Position numbers and translations under genes: made by a program. Source: a virus. From it: a stretch of DNA of 44,457 bases. Under the pieces are notes generated by a model that did no database searches, had not been told where the DNA came from, and saw only the letters and a program-made list of their open reading frames with translations. Below, in pieces: positions 17,180 through 24,310 of this stretch. Position 1 is the stretch's first letter; each line of letters starts with the position of its first letter. The stretch spans positions 1 to 44,457 of the IMG/VR virus record IMGVR_UViG_3300033146_001665, one strand, 5' to 3'.

Positions 17180-17634
17180 ATACAGATATAACTCCAATCA
17201 TAGAAATGATTAAATCAAATAATCTCAATAGTAATAAGCGATTAGATGATCTAGGAGAAAAACTAGTCGAACACATAAGTGACAATAATCGTGACTTTCA
17301 CGAAATCAAAGAATTAGTTAAAGACGTTCATACATCAATTGAAAAAAGTAGATCTGGACTAAAGAAAATTATAGAGCCAATTCAAGTTCAAATGGTGCAA
17401 CATGAAAAACAACTAGAACAACATAGTAGAGATATTTCAGACTGTGTTAAACAAGAAATGTGCCGAAATAATGAAGCAGCTATTAGAAATCATATAAAAA
17501 CGTTATCTATTAAAATTATATTATTCAATTTAAGTTTTATGGTGTTATACATAATGATTTTACTTAACACAAATCTAAAATTTGATTGGGGTGCTTTAAG
17601 TAAAATTATAGGGGCTATTGGAAAGCTATTGTAA
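17176..17634 (+). CDS. coiled-coil protein with C-terminal membrane anchor
   Basis: 152 aa, overlapping the preceding gene by ATGA. Residues 1-105 are long amphipathic helices (DLGEKLVEHISDNNRDFHEI, IEPIQVQMVQHEKQLEQHS). Residues ~113-131 (IKIILFNLSFMVLYIMILL) are a membrane span. The layout, soluble N-terminus with one C-terminal span, is that of a tail-anchored protein. Coupling to the YiiX-like hydrolase suggests a shared role at the membrane, perhaps in lysis, but this is inference. Confidence 0.65.
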   Translation: MNTDITPIIEMIKSNNLNSNKRLDDLGEKLVEHISDNNRDFHEIKELVKDVHTSIEKSRSGLKKIIEPIQVQMVQHEKQLEQHSRDISDCVKQEMCRNNEAAIRNHIKTLSIKIILFNLSFMVLYIMILLNTNLKFDWGALSKIIGAIGKLL

Positions 17635-17637
17635 TTG

Positions 17638-17784
17638 TTAATAGGTTTCCTTGGATTTCGTTTTAATGTTATTCAAGGAAACTATTTCTTTCTCCAATTC
17701 ATCTATTGGGTCTTGTTTGATCATCTTATATATTATACAACTAATTGGTATCAAAATTAAACTTATTAGAAAACAATAATACAT
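17638..17784 (-). CDS. 48-aa single-span membrane peptide
   Basis: This short gene reads from ATG 17784 with a near-perfect ribosome site AAGGAGG. The peptide starts MYYCFLISLILIPISCIIYK, a membrane span or uncleaved signal anchor. A charged tail containing PIDELEKEIVSL, a short helix, follows. Its stop lies 3 bases past the stop of the convergent plus-strand gene. It shares a transcript with the zinc-knuckle peptide upstream, whose TAA stop is embedded in its ribosome site (TAAGGAGG). Function unknown. Confidence 0.7.
   Translation of the reverse strand: MYYCFLISLILIPISCIIYKMIKQDPIDELEKEIVSLNNIKTKSKETY
17645..17682 (+). terminator. terminator-like hairpin inside a convergent small gene
   Basis: GTTTCCTTG and CAAGGAAAC form a perfect 9-bp stem with a 20-base loop, followed by TATTTCTTTCT, ten bases after the stop codon of 17176-17634. 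It lies within the coding part of the minus-strand 48-aa gene, so the same bases serve as coding sequence on one strand and possible 3' end on the other. Confidence 0.45.
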
Positions 17785-17793
17785 GTTTCCTCC

Positions 17794-17952
17794 TTATATA
17801 CATTCATCCTTTTGATTCAATGAATGTTCTTTCATTAGACATCGTGAGCATATAAAATCAACAACTTCAAAAGTTTTATCATTTAATGTCACAACTCTTA
17901 CCTTTTCAACTACATTATTAACATTTTCTCCACAACAATCACAAACTTGCAT
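17794..17952 (-). CDS. 52-aa zinc-knuckle/ribbon peptide
   Basis: ATG at 17952, preceded by AGGTGG about 11 bases away. The peptide begins MQVCDCCGENVNNVV and later has DFICSRCLMKEH: two CxxC-type pairs (Cys4/Cys6-Cys7 and Cys35/Cys38) spaced 28 residues apart, as in a small zinc ribbon. Such phage peptides often bind nucleic acid or host proteins, but its target is unknown. It is followed at once by the 48-aa membrane peptide gene. Confidence 0.7.
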   Translation of the reverse strand: MQVCDCCGENVNNVVEKVRVVTLNDKTFEVVDFICSRCLMKEHSLNQKDECI

Positions 17953-18044
17953 ACGAGTTAATTCCACCTATTATAATCAAGAATATTTTAATATACCTTT
18001 TATACTTACAGATGGAATTAACCTCAACTCACCTACCATATGGT

Positions 18045-18914
18045 TTATGATTCAATCAAGTATATACCATTGGTTTCATCATTTACAGAAACTTGTTTAA
18101 TGACTTGTTCATACTTAAAACTTTCTAATGTTTTATCCTCACCATATTTGAGATAAAAATCCAACATTGATTTAAAAAGAAAAATGCGTCTTGATGGGTT
18201 TAAATGAAAATCATTAATTGTTTTGTCGCATGGTTGATATATGCTTGTATGATTAAAACGTTTACCCTTTAATGTTGAAACATCAAAATCTAATTTAAGA
18301 TTTTTACCTCGTCTTATTATGGGCATAACTCGTTCTCCACCAAACGTACTTGGTAAATGTTTATCGGTCATAAATGGTATCATAGTAAAAGCATCTTCAT
18401 TATCACTACTATCATCTATAACATTATCAATTATTTCATCCATCTTTAATAACTTGTTTACCATATCAAAAAATTTCATATAATCAGTTTGGTAATATTC
18501 ATCTTTATTTTTTTCATAATATTTTTCGGCTTCATTTTTATCCAAATTACCTTTACAATTAATTATACCACTTGGTCCAGCCACATATATGGCATCAATC
18601 ATTAAATTAATATCAGATACAGTTATAGCCAAAAGAGAACGTAAGTATTCATAAAAATTAACCTCGTCTTGAATGTCAGAGAATTCTTTTCTATTGTGTA
18701 TTACATGAGTGTCATCTAATAGCAAATCATTGTGTTCACTTTCACATTTAATATTAAAATAATACTTACTATTAGTTTTATCATGATGAGTTCTTATTGT
18801 TATATTAGCCCTAGAAAAAGTTCCATGAAACCAGGTATCTTGTGTTTTCCATTCGTCCTCGGTTAAGCCAAAATACTTATCTGTTTGATTCCATAGTAGT
18901 GTCGATTCAGTCAT
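18045..18914 (-). CDS. hypothetical protein, 289 aa
   Basis: ATG 18914 with TAAGGAG 7 bases upstream. It is a soluble acidic protein; a low-complexity acidic stretch lies near residues 160-175 (IIDNVIDDSSDNEDAF), and the N-terminal part has alternating strands (RANITIRTHHDK, YYFNIKCESEH). No known motif. It is the first gene downstream of the long non-coding locus on the minus strand, and candidate minus-strand promoters lie at about 19060-19160. Confidence 0.65.
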   Translation of the reverse strand: MTESTLLWNQTDKYFGLTEDEWKTQDTWFHGTFSRANITIRTHHDKTNSKYYFNIKCESEHNDLLLDDTHVIHNRKEFSDIQDEVNFYEYLRSLLAITVSDINLMIDAIYVAGPSGIINCKGNLDKNEAEKYYEKNKDEYYQTDYMKFFDMVNKLLKMDEIIDNVIDDSSDNEDAFTMIPFMTDKHLPSTFGGERVMPIIRRGKNLKLDFDVSTLKGKRFNHTSIYQPCDKTINDFHLNPSRRIFLFKSMLDFYLKYGEDKTLESFKYEQVIKQVSVNDETNGIYLIES

Positions 18915-19261
18915 ATCAGTCTCCTTAAGAATAGCGGTTGTTCATCTATAATTTATTTTAATTTGATTAGTAAAGTTATATAATTGATCACATAAGGTAA
19001 TTGATATATAGTAAAGTGTTTAAGTTATCATATCACATTAGAAAACCGCCGTTGTGGTTATCAATATGTTTTTAAGGTAAATTATATTATCGAACGAATC
19101 ACAATCATTCACATGACGATGTTTTTAAGTTTAGAATTTAAGTTACCCATATAGGTGGCCATATGGTAAAGCCTTTATATTGCCAAAATGGAATCTACCA
19201 CGGTTCGAGATCTTCTATCAATACATATCTATACCTGTATCTATTCAAGGTCTAAGGCTTA

Positions 19262-19560
19262 TCATACGAGATGTAGCTCAGGCGGAATCTCATACTTCAT
19301 TACCTTTATCTAGTTTATAGGTTACTCTTAATCGTTACACCCTGAGAAGTTCTTCTCAGAACGATCTATTCCTACTTACTAGAATACCTTCAAGTATATC
19401 CATAAGGGCTTACTTAGTTTCAACCTAGAAGATCATCCTTCTAGGTTCTATTTCTTATCAAGTATTCATTCAAGAACTTTTCTTCTAGAAGACTACTTAT
19501 CTTTAGACTCAAGTACATACTTAAGAACATTATCTACTTACTTATTTAATATTTAAATCT
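19262..19560. ncRNA. candidate structured RNA / hairpin array
   Basis: Perfect or near-perfect stems follow one another: GAGAT..ATCTC (19268-19291), CTGAGAA..TTCTCAG (19342-19359), AACCTAGAAG..CTTCTAGGTT (19422-19447, 10 bp, 6-base loop) and the palindrome CTTCTAGAAG (about 19482-19491). Three imperfect copies of CAAGTA-N6-8-AAG(A/G)(A/G)C begin at 19391, 19459 and 19510. Strand is not certain; base skew favours the minus strand. RNA function is inference. Confidence 0.35.
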
Positions 19561-19726
19561 TTTTTATTAGTTTATATCGTTGACCCGAAGATCTAAAACC
19601 GCAATCAAGGACTACGTTTCATTTCTTACAAAATATAAGACAAAATATCTTTGCAAGGCTTAACATAATAATTTCAAAATCTAGAATTACATATAATAAG
19701 AAAATTAATATATTTCACAATTAATA

Positions 19727-19850
19727 CTCTGTTATAAGATTTTAAAAATTCCGAACTTAAAGATATATGAATACAATATAATTAAACATTCGAAATTAAT
19801 TCAAAACATCTGTTATAAGAATTCAAAATAACTTTCCGAATTAAAGAATC
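19727..19850. repeat. direct repeat pair, iteron-like
   Basis: TCTGTTATAAGA occurs at 19728-19739 and at 19809-19820 (period 81). Each copy is followed by an AT run and then TTCCGAA-(C)TT-AAAGA. A third weaker copy (ATATAATAAGAAAATTAAT) lies near 19691. AT-rich direct repeats next to a recombinase operon resemble replication-origin or regulator-binding arrays; function is not shown. Confidence 0.5.
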
Positions 19851-19947
19851 TTAAAAACTTAAGAGCAGATATAATGAATTACAAGATCTACTAAGTAATT
19901 GAAAACCAAAATCTTTGGAGAACATAAGAATCTATCTTCCAAAGTAG

Positions 19948-20028
19948 ATGCGAAAAATTGCTTGTGAAAATGCCTTCGGTCAATCTATTCGTAAATTGAG
20001 TTATCAAATCAAAAAGGAGACAGGCTGA
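19948..20028 (+). CDS. possible 26-aa peptide or gene remnant
   Basis: ATG opens MRKIACENAFGQSIRKLSYQ and ends KKETG before TGA. The sequence looks protein-like, but there is no ribosome site, and an upstream in-frame stop abuts the ATG. An AAGGAG lies inside its 3' end, ahead of a five-codon frame starting at 20032. It may be a leader peptide or the stump of a lost gene. Confidence 0.2.
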   Translation: MRKIACENAFGQSIRKLSYQIKKETG

Positions 20029-20090
20029 AAAATGTTAGTTATTTACTAAACCTAATTGACACTTTACCCGCCACCCCTTTTTTTGATAAT

Positions 20091-20120
20091 TTGACATTAA
20101 CCACCTATGACCTATATAAA
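20091..20120 (+). promoter_or_regulatory. sigma70-like promoter of the recA operon
   Basis: TTGACA at 20091-20096 and TATAAA at 20115-20120 are 18 bases apart, upstream of the gene at 20197. A CCACCTA box lies between the two elements (20101-20107). A second TTGACA occurs at 20056-20061, again followed by a C-rich CCGCCACCCC tract, so the upstream region looks duplicated. Confidence 0.6.
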
Positions 20121-20196
20121 TTTTTGATGTGATACTAATATACTCAACCAACCAATCAACCAGCACCCGATAGGTTTAACATTAAGGAGAACTAAT

Positions 20197-20508
20197 ATGT
20201 CTAAAGATCCTTCGTTACGACAATCAATTATCAGCCTAGCCCGTATGTTTTTACAAAAATTCTTATCAGCAGGGTTAGCTTATCAAGAAGATACTACACC
20301 ACAAGACGTTGATAAAGAACAATTGCGTATGGGCATTAAAGTTGAATATGAACATACCACTTCTAAGCAAATTGCCACGCGTATAGCTTTAGACCACCTT
20401 ACCGAAATTCCCGATTATTATACTAGGCTTAAAAAGATGGAAGAAGATGCAAATCAATCTAAAGGATCAGCTAAAATCATACGTGAAAAGAATATGAAAG
20501 GTTATTAA
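20197..20508 (+). CDS. DUF5661-like protein
   Basis: 103 aa, ribosome site AAGGAG 8 bases upstream. Residues 38-82 fit the DUF5661 pattern, E-Q-L-x-x-G-I-K-V-E-x-E-H-T followed by IALDHLTEIPDYYTRLKKME, with conserved His53 and His67. The family is widespread in phages and bacteria and its function is unknown. Here it is the first gene of the recA operon, so a link to DNA metabolism is possible. The N-terminal ~35 residues are a variable helical extension. Confidence 0.7.
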   Translation: MSKDPSLRQSIISLARMFLQKFLSAGLAYQEDTTPQDVDKEQLRMGIKVEYEHTTSKQIATRIALDHLTEIPDYYTRLKKMEEDANQSKGSAKIIREKNMKGY

Positions 20509-20511
20509 AGA

Positions 20512-21021
20512 ATGAATAATGATACCATAAATAATAACCCACTACCACCGGTTCCTATTAAACCACCACAAGTACCAACTTTACCAGAAGAGGAAGTTGT
20601 TGAATCCATGGTAACATTACTTGAAAGTAGTTGTTCAGTTGGTGATGTCACTAAATTAATTATATACCAAATTAATACTTTACAAGGTGACATTAAAGAG
20701 CTAGAAGAAATGAAAACAATGCTTAAAAATATTTTTCCAACAGATATGAAATCTTATAGAAGTGCTTATGTGATTGAGAATAAGGTTAAAACTTTCACAG
20801 GTTTTCATACTACTATATTATCCTATAAAAAGGAACTTAATGGTATGCTATTGAAATTAAGATCTATGCTTGATGTTGGTACAGATCTTGAACAATACAA
20901 GAAAGCTATGAGAGAAGTTATGATGGAACATAGTTCTATGAAAAATAACTTAGAGAATAATAAGGAAAAGATCAAAGACCTAATTAAAAAGACACCAAGT
21001 TTAATGCCATCGTCTTTATAA
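20512..21021 (+). CDS. coiled-coil hypothetical protein, 169 aa
   Basis: Starts 3 bases after the previous stop, with AAAGG upstream. The N-terminus is Pro-rich (NNNPLPPVPIKPPQVPTLP), residues ~30-50 are a short hydrophobic helix pair, and residues ~55-160 are continuous amphipathic helix. It may oligomerise or act as a recombinase accessory protein because it sits directly before recA, but no known mediator motif is visible. Confidence 0.6.
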   Translation: MNNDTINNNPLPPVPIKPPQVPTLPEEEVVESMVTLLESSCSVGDVTKLIIYQINTLQGDIKELEEMKTMLKNIFPTDMKSYRSAYVIENKVKTFTGFHTTILSYKKELNGMLLKLRSMLDVGTDLEQYKKAMREVMMEHSSMKNNLENNKEKIKDLIKKTPSLMPSSL

Positions 21022-21079
21022 TTTACTGGCCAAAATGAAATAAATTATAGTTCAAAAATAGATATAGGAGACTTATTAA

Positions 21080-22423
21080 ATGGCTAAAGAAACTAAGGCA
21101 AAAGTAGTTGCAAAATCAATTCAGGAAAGATTAAACGCTTTCTTAAGTGAAGACAAAGGTTTTCGTTCGGTTGGTAATGAAAAACCAGAGTTAATTAAAA
21201 CCGGTATAGATAACTTAGATGCTATATTGGGTGGTGGTATAATACTCGGTGGACTTATACAATTAGTTGGTAGAGCTGGTTGTGGAAAATCTTCGTTAGC
21301 TGCTAAATTGATATCAAGCTTTCAAAAGAAGACTAAAGGTAATTGTGTGTCTTTATATATTGATTCCGAAAGCACTATGACAAAATTGAGATTAAGTCAG
21401 CTTGGTGTCAATAGGCCTAAATTAGATCCTATTAATGACGTAATGTTAGAAGATGTTTTTGCTGTTATAGATTCAGTTATAGAATTCAAGAAAGATAATA
21501 AGGAAACACAAGACATACCAACAATTATAGTATGGGATAGTATTGCAAATACGCTTACACTTAAAGAAACAACAGCTGAAGATCCTAAGGAAGTTATTGG
21601 TTATAAAGCTAGAATGCTTTCATTATACTTACCCAAAATATCAGCTAAATTACAAGAGTTCAAAATTACATTAGTTGCAATTAATCAATTAAGAGATTCA
21701 GTTGGTATTGGGATGATGCCTTCACCAGTTGCTATTAAAGGCATGAAACAATCTGATACTATACCTGGTGGACGAACATTACAATTTGCGACTAGTCAAT
21801 TAATATACATGCAAGATGTTGGTAACATTGAAGAACGAACTCATGGTTTTGATGGTAAAGAAGTTGATGTTCATTGTATTAAGAATAAAGCGTTCCCACC
21901 ATTAATTAAAACTAGAATGTCTTTTAGTTATATGGGTGGTTATAGTTCGTTTTGGTCAGCCTTCGCATTACTTAAAGCAGAAAAACTTATTGTTGCTGGT
22001 GGTGCTTGGTATAGTATGAAAGGTTTTGAAAAGAAATTTCAAGCTTCTAAGTGTGCTCAATTATACACTGAAAATGAATCATTTAGAAAGGCCTTTAATA
22101 ATCTAATAGGTAACTATACTCAAAGTATTGCTGAGAAGTATACCAATCAATTGGAATCATGTAACATCGACGATGTCATTGATAAGGCTTTAAATAAAGG
22201 TGGTGCTATTACAGATGGTTTACTACAGAATAAGGCATTAAGTAAAAAGATTAAAGACGATAAAGTGACGGTTGAACCTAAAAGTAAACCAACACCTATT
22301 GTAAAAGATTCTAAAGTTAAAGTCGGGGAAGTTCTTGAAGCTGATATGAAAGTTGCATCTCAGGTGCTTCCAAATGACAAACCAGTACCACCATCTACAA
22401 GTATTGACAACTTAGTAATATAG
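21080..22423 (+). CDS. recA: RecA/UvsX-like recombinase
   Basis: 447 aa, ATG with TAGGAG 10 bases upstream. Walker A is GRAGCGKSS (64-72) and Walker B is TIIVWDS with Asp153. INQLRDSVGIGMMPSP (201-216) and MKQSDTIPGGRTLQFATSQ (222-240) correspond to the region between loops L1/L2, close to the bacterial RecA sequence NQ-R-x-x-x-G. RecA-fold proteins coat single-stranded DNA and drive strand exchange with ATP; in large phages they start recombination-dependent replication. The C-terminal ~90 residues are a Lys/Val/Pro-rich tail longer than in E. coli RecA. It is probably functionally analogous to T4 UvsX. Confidence 0.92.
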   Translation: MAKETKAKVVAKSIQERLNAFLSEDKGFRSVGNEKPELIKTGIDNLDAILGGGIILGGLIQLVGRAGCGKSSLAAKLISSFQKKTKGNCVSLYIDSESTMTKLRLSQLGVNRPKLDPINDVMLEDVFAVIDSVIEFKKDNKETQDIPTIIVWDSIANTLTLKETTAEDPKEVIGYKARMLSLYLPKISAKLQEFKITLVAINQLRDSVGIGMMPSPVAIKGMKQSDTIPGGRTLQFATSQLIYMQDVGNIEERTHGFDGKEVDVHCIKNKAFPPLIKTRMSFSYMGGYSSFWSAFALLKAEKLIVAGGAWYSMKGFEKKFQASKCAQLYTENESFRKAFNNLIGNYTQSIAEKYTNQLESCNIDDVIDKALNKGGAITDGLLQNKALSKKIKDDKVTVEPKSKPTPIVKDSKVKVGEVLEADMKVASQVLPNDKPVPPSTSIDNLVI

Positions 22424-22433
22424 GAGAGTTAAA

Positions 22434-22547
22434 ATGGAAACTGAGGTTATTAATGTGTATACAATTTATGATTGTAGAAAATCTATTCATATAATTGAGA
22501 GTGATACTTTGACAACTACTAACGATAGTTGGGCTATGGTAGGTTGA
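22434..22547 (+). CDS. 37-aa peptide, recA operon
   Basis: ATG 22434 with TAGGAGAG 5 bases upstream, 10 bases after the recA stop; the stop is TGA at 22545. The peptide starts METEVINVYTIYDCRKSIHI, two short beta-like strands, and ends NDSWAMVG. Good ribosome site, position and protein-like composition support it as a real gene. Function unknown. Confidence 0.55.
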   Translation: METEVINVYTIYDCRKSIHIIESDTLTTTNDSWAMVG

Positions 22548-22551
22548 CGTT

Positions 22552-22857
22552 GTGATTCTCTATTATGCCACTAAAGATGGAAGTTATCGGCATGTTGTCC
22601 ATGTTGATCAATTTTTTGAAGCGTTGAATACTAATGAAGTTGTAACGAAAGATTTACATCCATTACATCATGATACATATGCATTCTTTAAAAAAGAATT
22701 ACTTACTTTTAATGATGATGAAAAACAATGGCAACCTTTTCTGAAAAAATATATAAGTATGTATGATACATATAGGCTTAATAATGTTTCAGAAAATAGT
22801 GTTATTAAATTTTTAAAAAGTAAAGAGTGTATTCTATTAGGTGTTGAAGATGAATAA
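22552..22857 (+). CDS. hypothetical protein, 101 aa
   Basis: The GTG start at 22552 has AGGT 7 bases upstream and follows the previous stop by 4 bases. It begins MILYYATKDGSYRHVVHVDQ and is aromatic and acidic; a helical C-terminal half ends KECILLGVEDE. It overlaps the next gene by 8 bases. No family recognised; a small regulatory or DNA-metabolism protein is possible given the recA operon. Confidence 0.55.
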   Translation: MILYYATKDGSYRHVVHVDQFFEALNTNEVVTKDLHPLHHDTYAFFKKELLTFNDDEKQWQPFLKKYISMYDTYRLNNVSENSVIKFLKSKECILLGVEDE

Positions 22858-23227
22858 AGTTTACTTTCATGTATCAATGGGCGATAATGATTATAGTGAT
22901 ATATTAGAATCAGCTGCTAAAGATTTACTTAAAAAAGGGTTATTAACTAAAGCTGTTGATTGCAAAGAATTGAAAAGTGAAATTATTAAATTTGTGATTG
23001 ATAAAAAGATTCGATACAATAAAGAAATGGCAGATTTATTGAATACAACAGTTAATTCATATGATGAGGAAAGAATAAGTTCGTATGTTAATAATAATTT
23101 AAAAATGTTATTTCAAAATGAAATACCTAAATCTATTATAGTAAATGGCAATGGTGAGAATGTTTACATTATGATTAAAACATTACCCCACAACTTTATT
23201 GAATGTGTTGGGCCGTTGACTTATTAA
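22850..23227 (+). CDS. hypothetical protein, 125 aa
   Basis: I use ATG 22850, which overlaps the preceding gene by 8 bases; upstream GTG and TTG codons in frame lack better ribosome sites. The sequence is helical and charged (LKKGLLTKAVDCKELKSEII) with a beta-like C-terminus (KSIIVNGNGENVYIMIKTLP). No family recognised. Overlap shows translational coupling within the recA operon. Confidence 0.6.
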   Translation: MNKVYFHVSMGDNDYSDILESAAKDLLKKGLLTKAVDCKELKSEIIKFVIDKKIRYNKEMADLLNTTVNSYDEERISSYVNNNLKMLFQNEIPKSIIVNGNGENVYIMIKTLPHNFIECVGPLTY

Positions 23228-23237
23228 GGAGTGTGTC

Positions 23238-23426
23238 GTGAACGAAACAAGAACACAAGAAGCTTTTGATATTATTGTGACAAGTGAAATAGATGAAGTG
23301 AAAAAAATAGTAAATGATAAAATTAAAAATGGTTGGTCATTATTATCAATGGATGTTTCAAAGTATACCATAGATGGTTTTTTGAAAAATGAATACATGG
23401 CCATAATAATTAAATACAAAGAATAG
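23238..23426 (+). CDS. 62-aa hypothetical protein
   Basis: GTG start at 23238 with AAGGAG 8 bases upstream; ATG is absent nearby. The pattern VTSEIDEVKKIVNDKIKNGW, then LLSMDVSKYT and YMAIIIKYK, resembles small phage proteins in which a helix ending in NGW leads to an antiparallel sheet (similar to DUF1737-type folds), but the match is weak. Last gene of the operon, 11 bases before a strong terminator. Confidence 0.6.
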   Translation: MNETRTQEAFDIIVTSEIDEVKKIVNDKIKNGWSLLSMDVSKYTIDGFLKNEYMAIIIKYKE

Positions 23427-23437
23427 TCTTAGCCATT

Positions 23438-23475
23438 GGAGGTTGTATCCTATTAAGGGTATAGCCTCCTTTTTT
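23438..23475 (+). terminator. intrinsic terminator of the recA operon
   Basis: GGAGGTTGTATCC pairs with GGGTATAGCCTCC over 13 bp (three G-T pairs) with a TATTAA loop and six T residues after the stem. It ends the 20197-23426 transcript and directly abuts the promoter of the tail operon. Confidence 0.9.
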
Positions 23476-23500
23476 CACGTACTTCCACCTATATAATAAT
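23476..23500 (+). promoter_or_regulatory. candidate tail-operon promoter (CACGT ... CCACCTA, TATAAT)
   Basis: Directly after the terminator T-run come CACGT (23476-23480), CCACCTA (23485-23491) and TATAAT (23492-23497), 66 bases before the first tube gene. The same order TTTT-C(A)CGT-CCACCTA recurs after another terminator at 39723-39745. This is likely the main promoter for the 23566-31174 operon; the sigma factor used is not known. Confidence 0.5.
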
Positions 23501-23565
23501 ACAAACATAGATGATTGTGATTACAAACAAACTGTCAAATATTTCAATATAAATGGAGGTTCTAT

Positions 23566-24297
23566 ATGGCTTGGACAGATCGACAACTATTAAATAGACG
23601 ATTTATGTCTAACATGAACCAAGAAGATGCCTTAGTAACAGGTTATTTCTTTGTATGGTTCACTTTACCGCAAAGAGTTGGAAAAACATATGAAACACTT
23701 TTTGCCACAGAAACTACTTATCAAAATGAGGCACTTCCCAACAACACAGCAGATGACTTAGGAAAAATGTTATCTGGTTTAACCATTGGCGTTCCAAGTA
23801 TACCTGATACAACTATCAATCAAACAAGTATGGTTGGACAAGGTGGAGTTAAATGGGGTGTTGCTACTAACATAGATCACCCAACAACTGCATCATTTAA
23901 GTATAGAGAACTTAGTGGTCTCCCAGTATGTAAAACTATTGCTAGTTGGTTTTCTACAATACGTGACCCTAACTCAGGTGTAAGCTTATTAGTTGGCGAA
24001 GATTATACGAAAACTAATTGGTCTGGTACAGCGTTATTAGGTTACTTGAAACCAGATGGTCAGACCATTGAGATGGCTACTAGATTTGAAGGTATATATC
24101 CATTAAAGTATCCTTCAGACCTATTTACATCTGATGTTGCATCGGTTGATCCTTTGACGCCCGAGATTGAATTCCACGTTGATTCTATATGGTCCGATCA
24201 AGATGCCATTAATGAGGCACAAAATATCGTGAAATTATATAATCAAGCTAAACCATACCATGAACCAGCTACAGCTAGTTTATATGGTGGTGCATAA
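23566..24297 (+). CDS. tail tube-like protein, paralogue 1
   Basis: 243 aa, ribosome site TGGAGG. It shares with the next two proteins the N-terminal pattern NRRF-x-S-x-x-N-x-EDA-x-V-x-GYF, a central GQGGVKWG turn, and the order FKYRELSGLPV, then Trp-rich helix, EMATRFEGIYP and EIEFHVDSIW. That order matches gp19-type tail tube proteins, which have an E/R-containing strand, a helix with W, and a final G-hydrophobic-P then phi-D-x-W strand. In myoviruses the tube forms the inner channel through the baseplate. One of the three is probably the main tube subunit and the others tube-initiation proteins as in T4 gp48/gp54. Confidence 0.65.
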   Translation: MAWTDRQLLNRRFMSNMNQEDALVTGYFFVWFTLPQRVGKTYETLFATETTYQNEALPNNTADDLGKMLSGLTIGVPSIPDTTINQTSMVGQGGVKWGVATNIDHPTTASFKYRELSGLPVCKTIASWFSTIRDPNSGVSLLVGEDYTKTNWSGTALLGYLKPDGQTIEMATRFEGIYPLKYPSDLFTSDVASVDPLTPEIEFHVDSIWSDQDAINEAQNIVKLYNQAKPYHEPATASLYGGA

Positions 24298-24310
24298 GGA
24301 GGTATGAATT

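Larger units (their letters stand above)
18915..20196. other. 1.28-kb gene-free locus with hairpins and repeats
   Basis: No frame here exceeds 60 codons with a ribosome site, on either strand. From left to right the locus holds: AT-rich spacer with candidate minus-strand promoters (CCACCTATATGGGTAAC at about 19155-19139 and CTTAAAAACAT boxes at about 19126 and 19076 on the minus strand); a hairpin-rich part with tandem imperfect repeats (19262-19560); an AT-rich repeat pair (19729-19850); a possible 26-aa frame (19948-20028); and a sigma70-like promoter for the recA operon. On 19321-19560 the plus strand has about twice as many C as G (50 against 24 by count), so any transcript would more likely come from the minus strand. 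In a compact phage genome this size of gap suggests function: a stable RNA, an origin, or a packaging or regulatory site. Confidence 0.7.

Noticed and set aside
19200-19300. tRNA-like words GGTTCGAGA and GTAGCTCAG
   Set aside because: The T-loop-like word lies upstream of the D-arm-like word and neither is flanked by pairing stems; no cloverleaf can be drawn on either strand.
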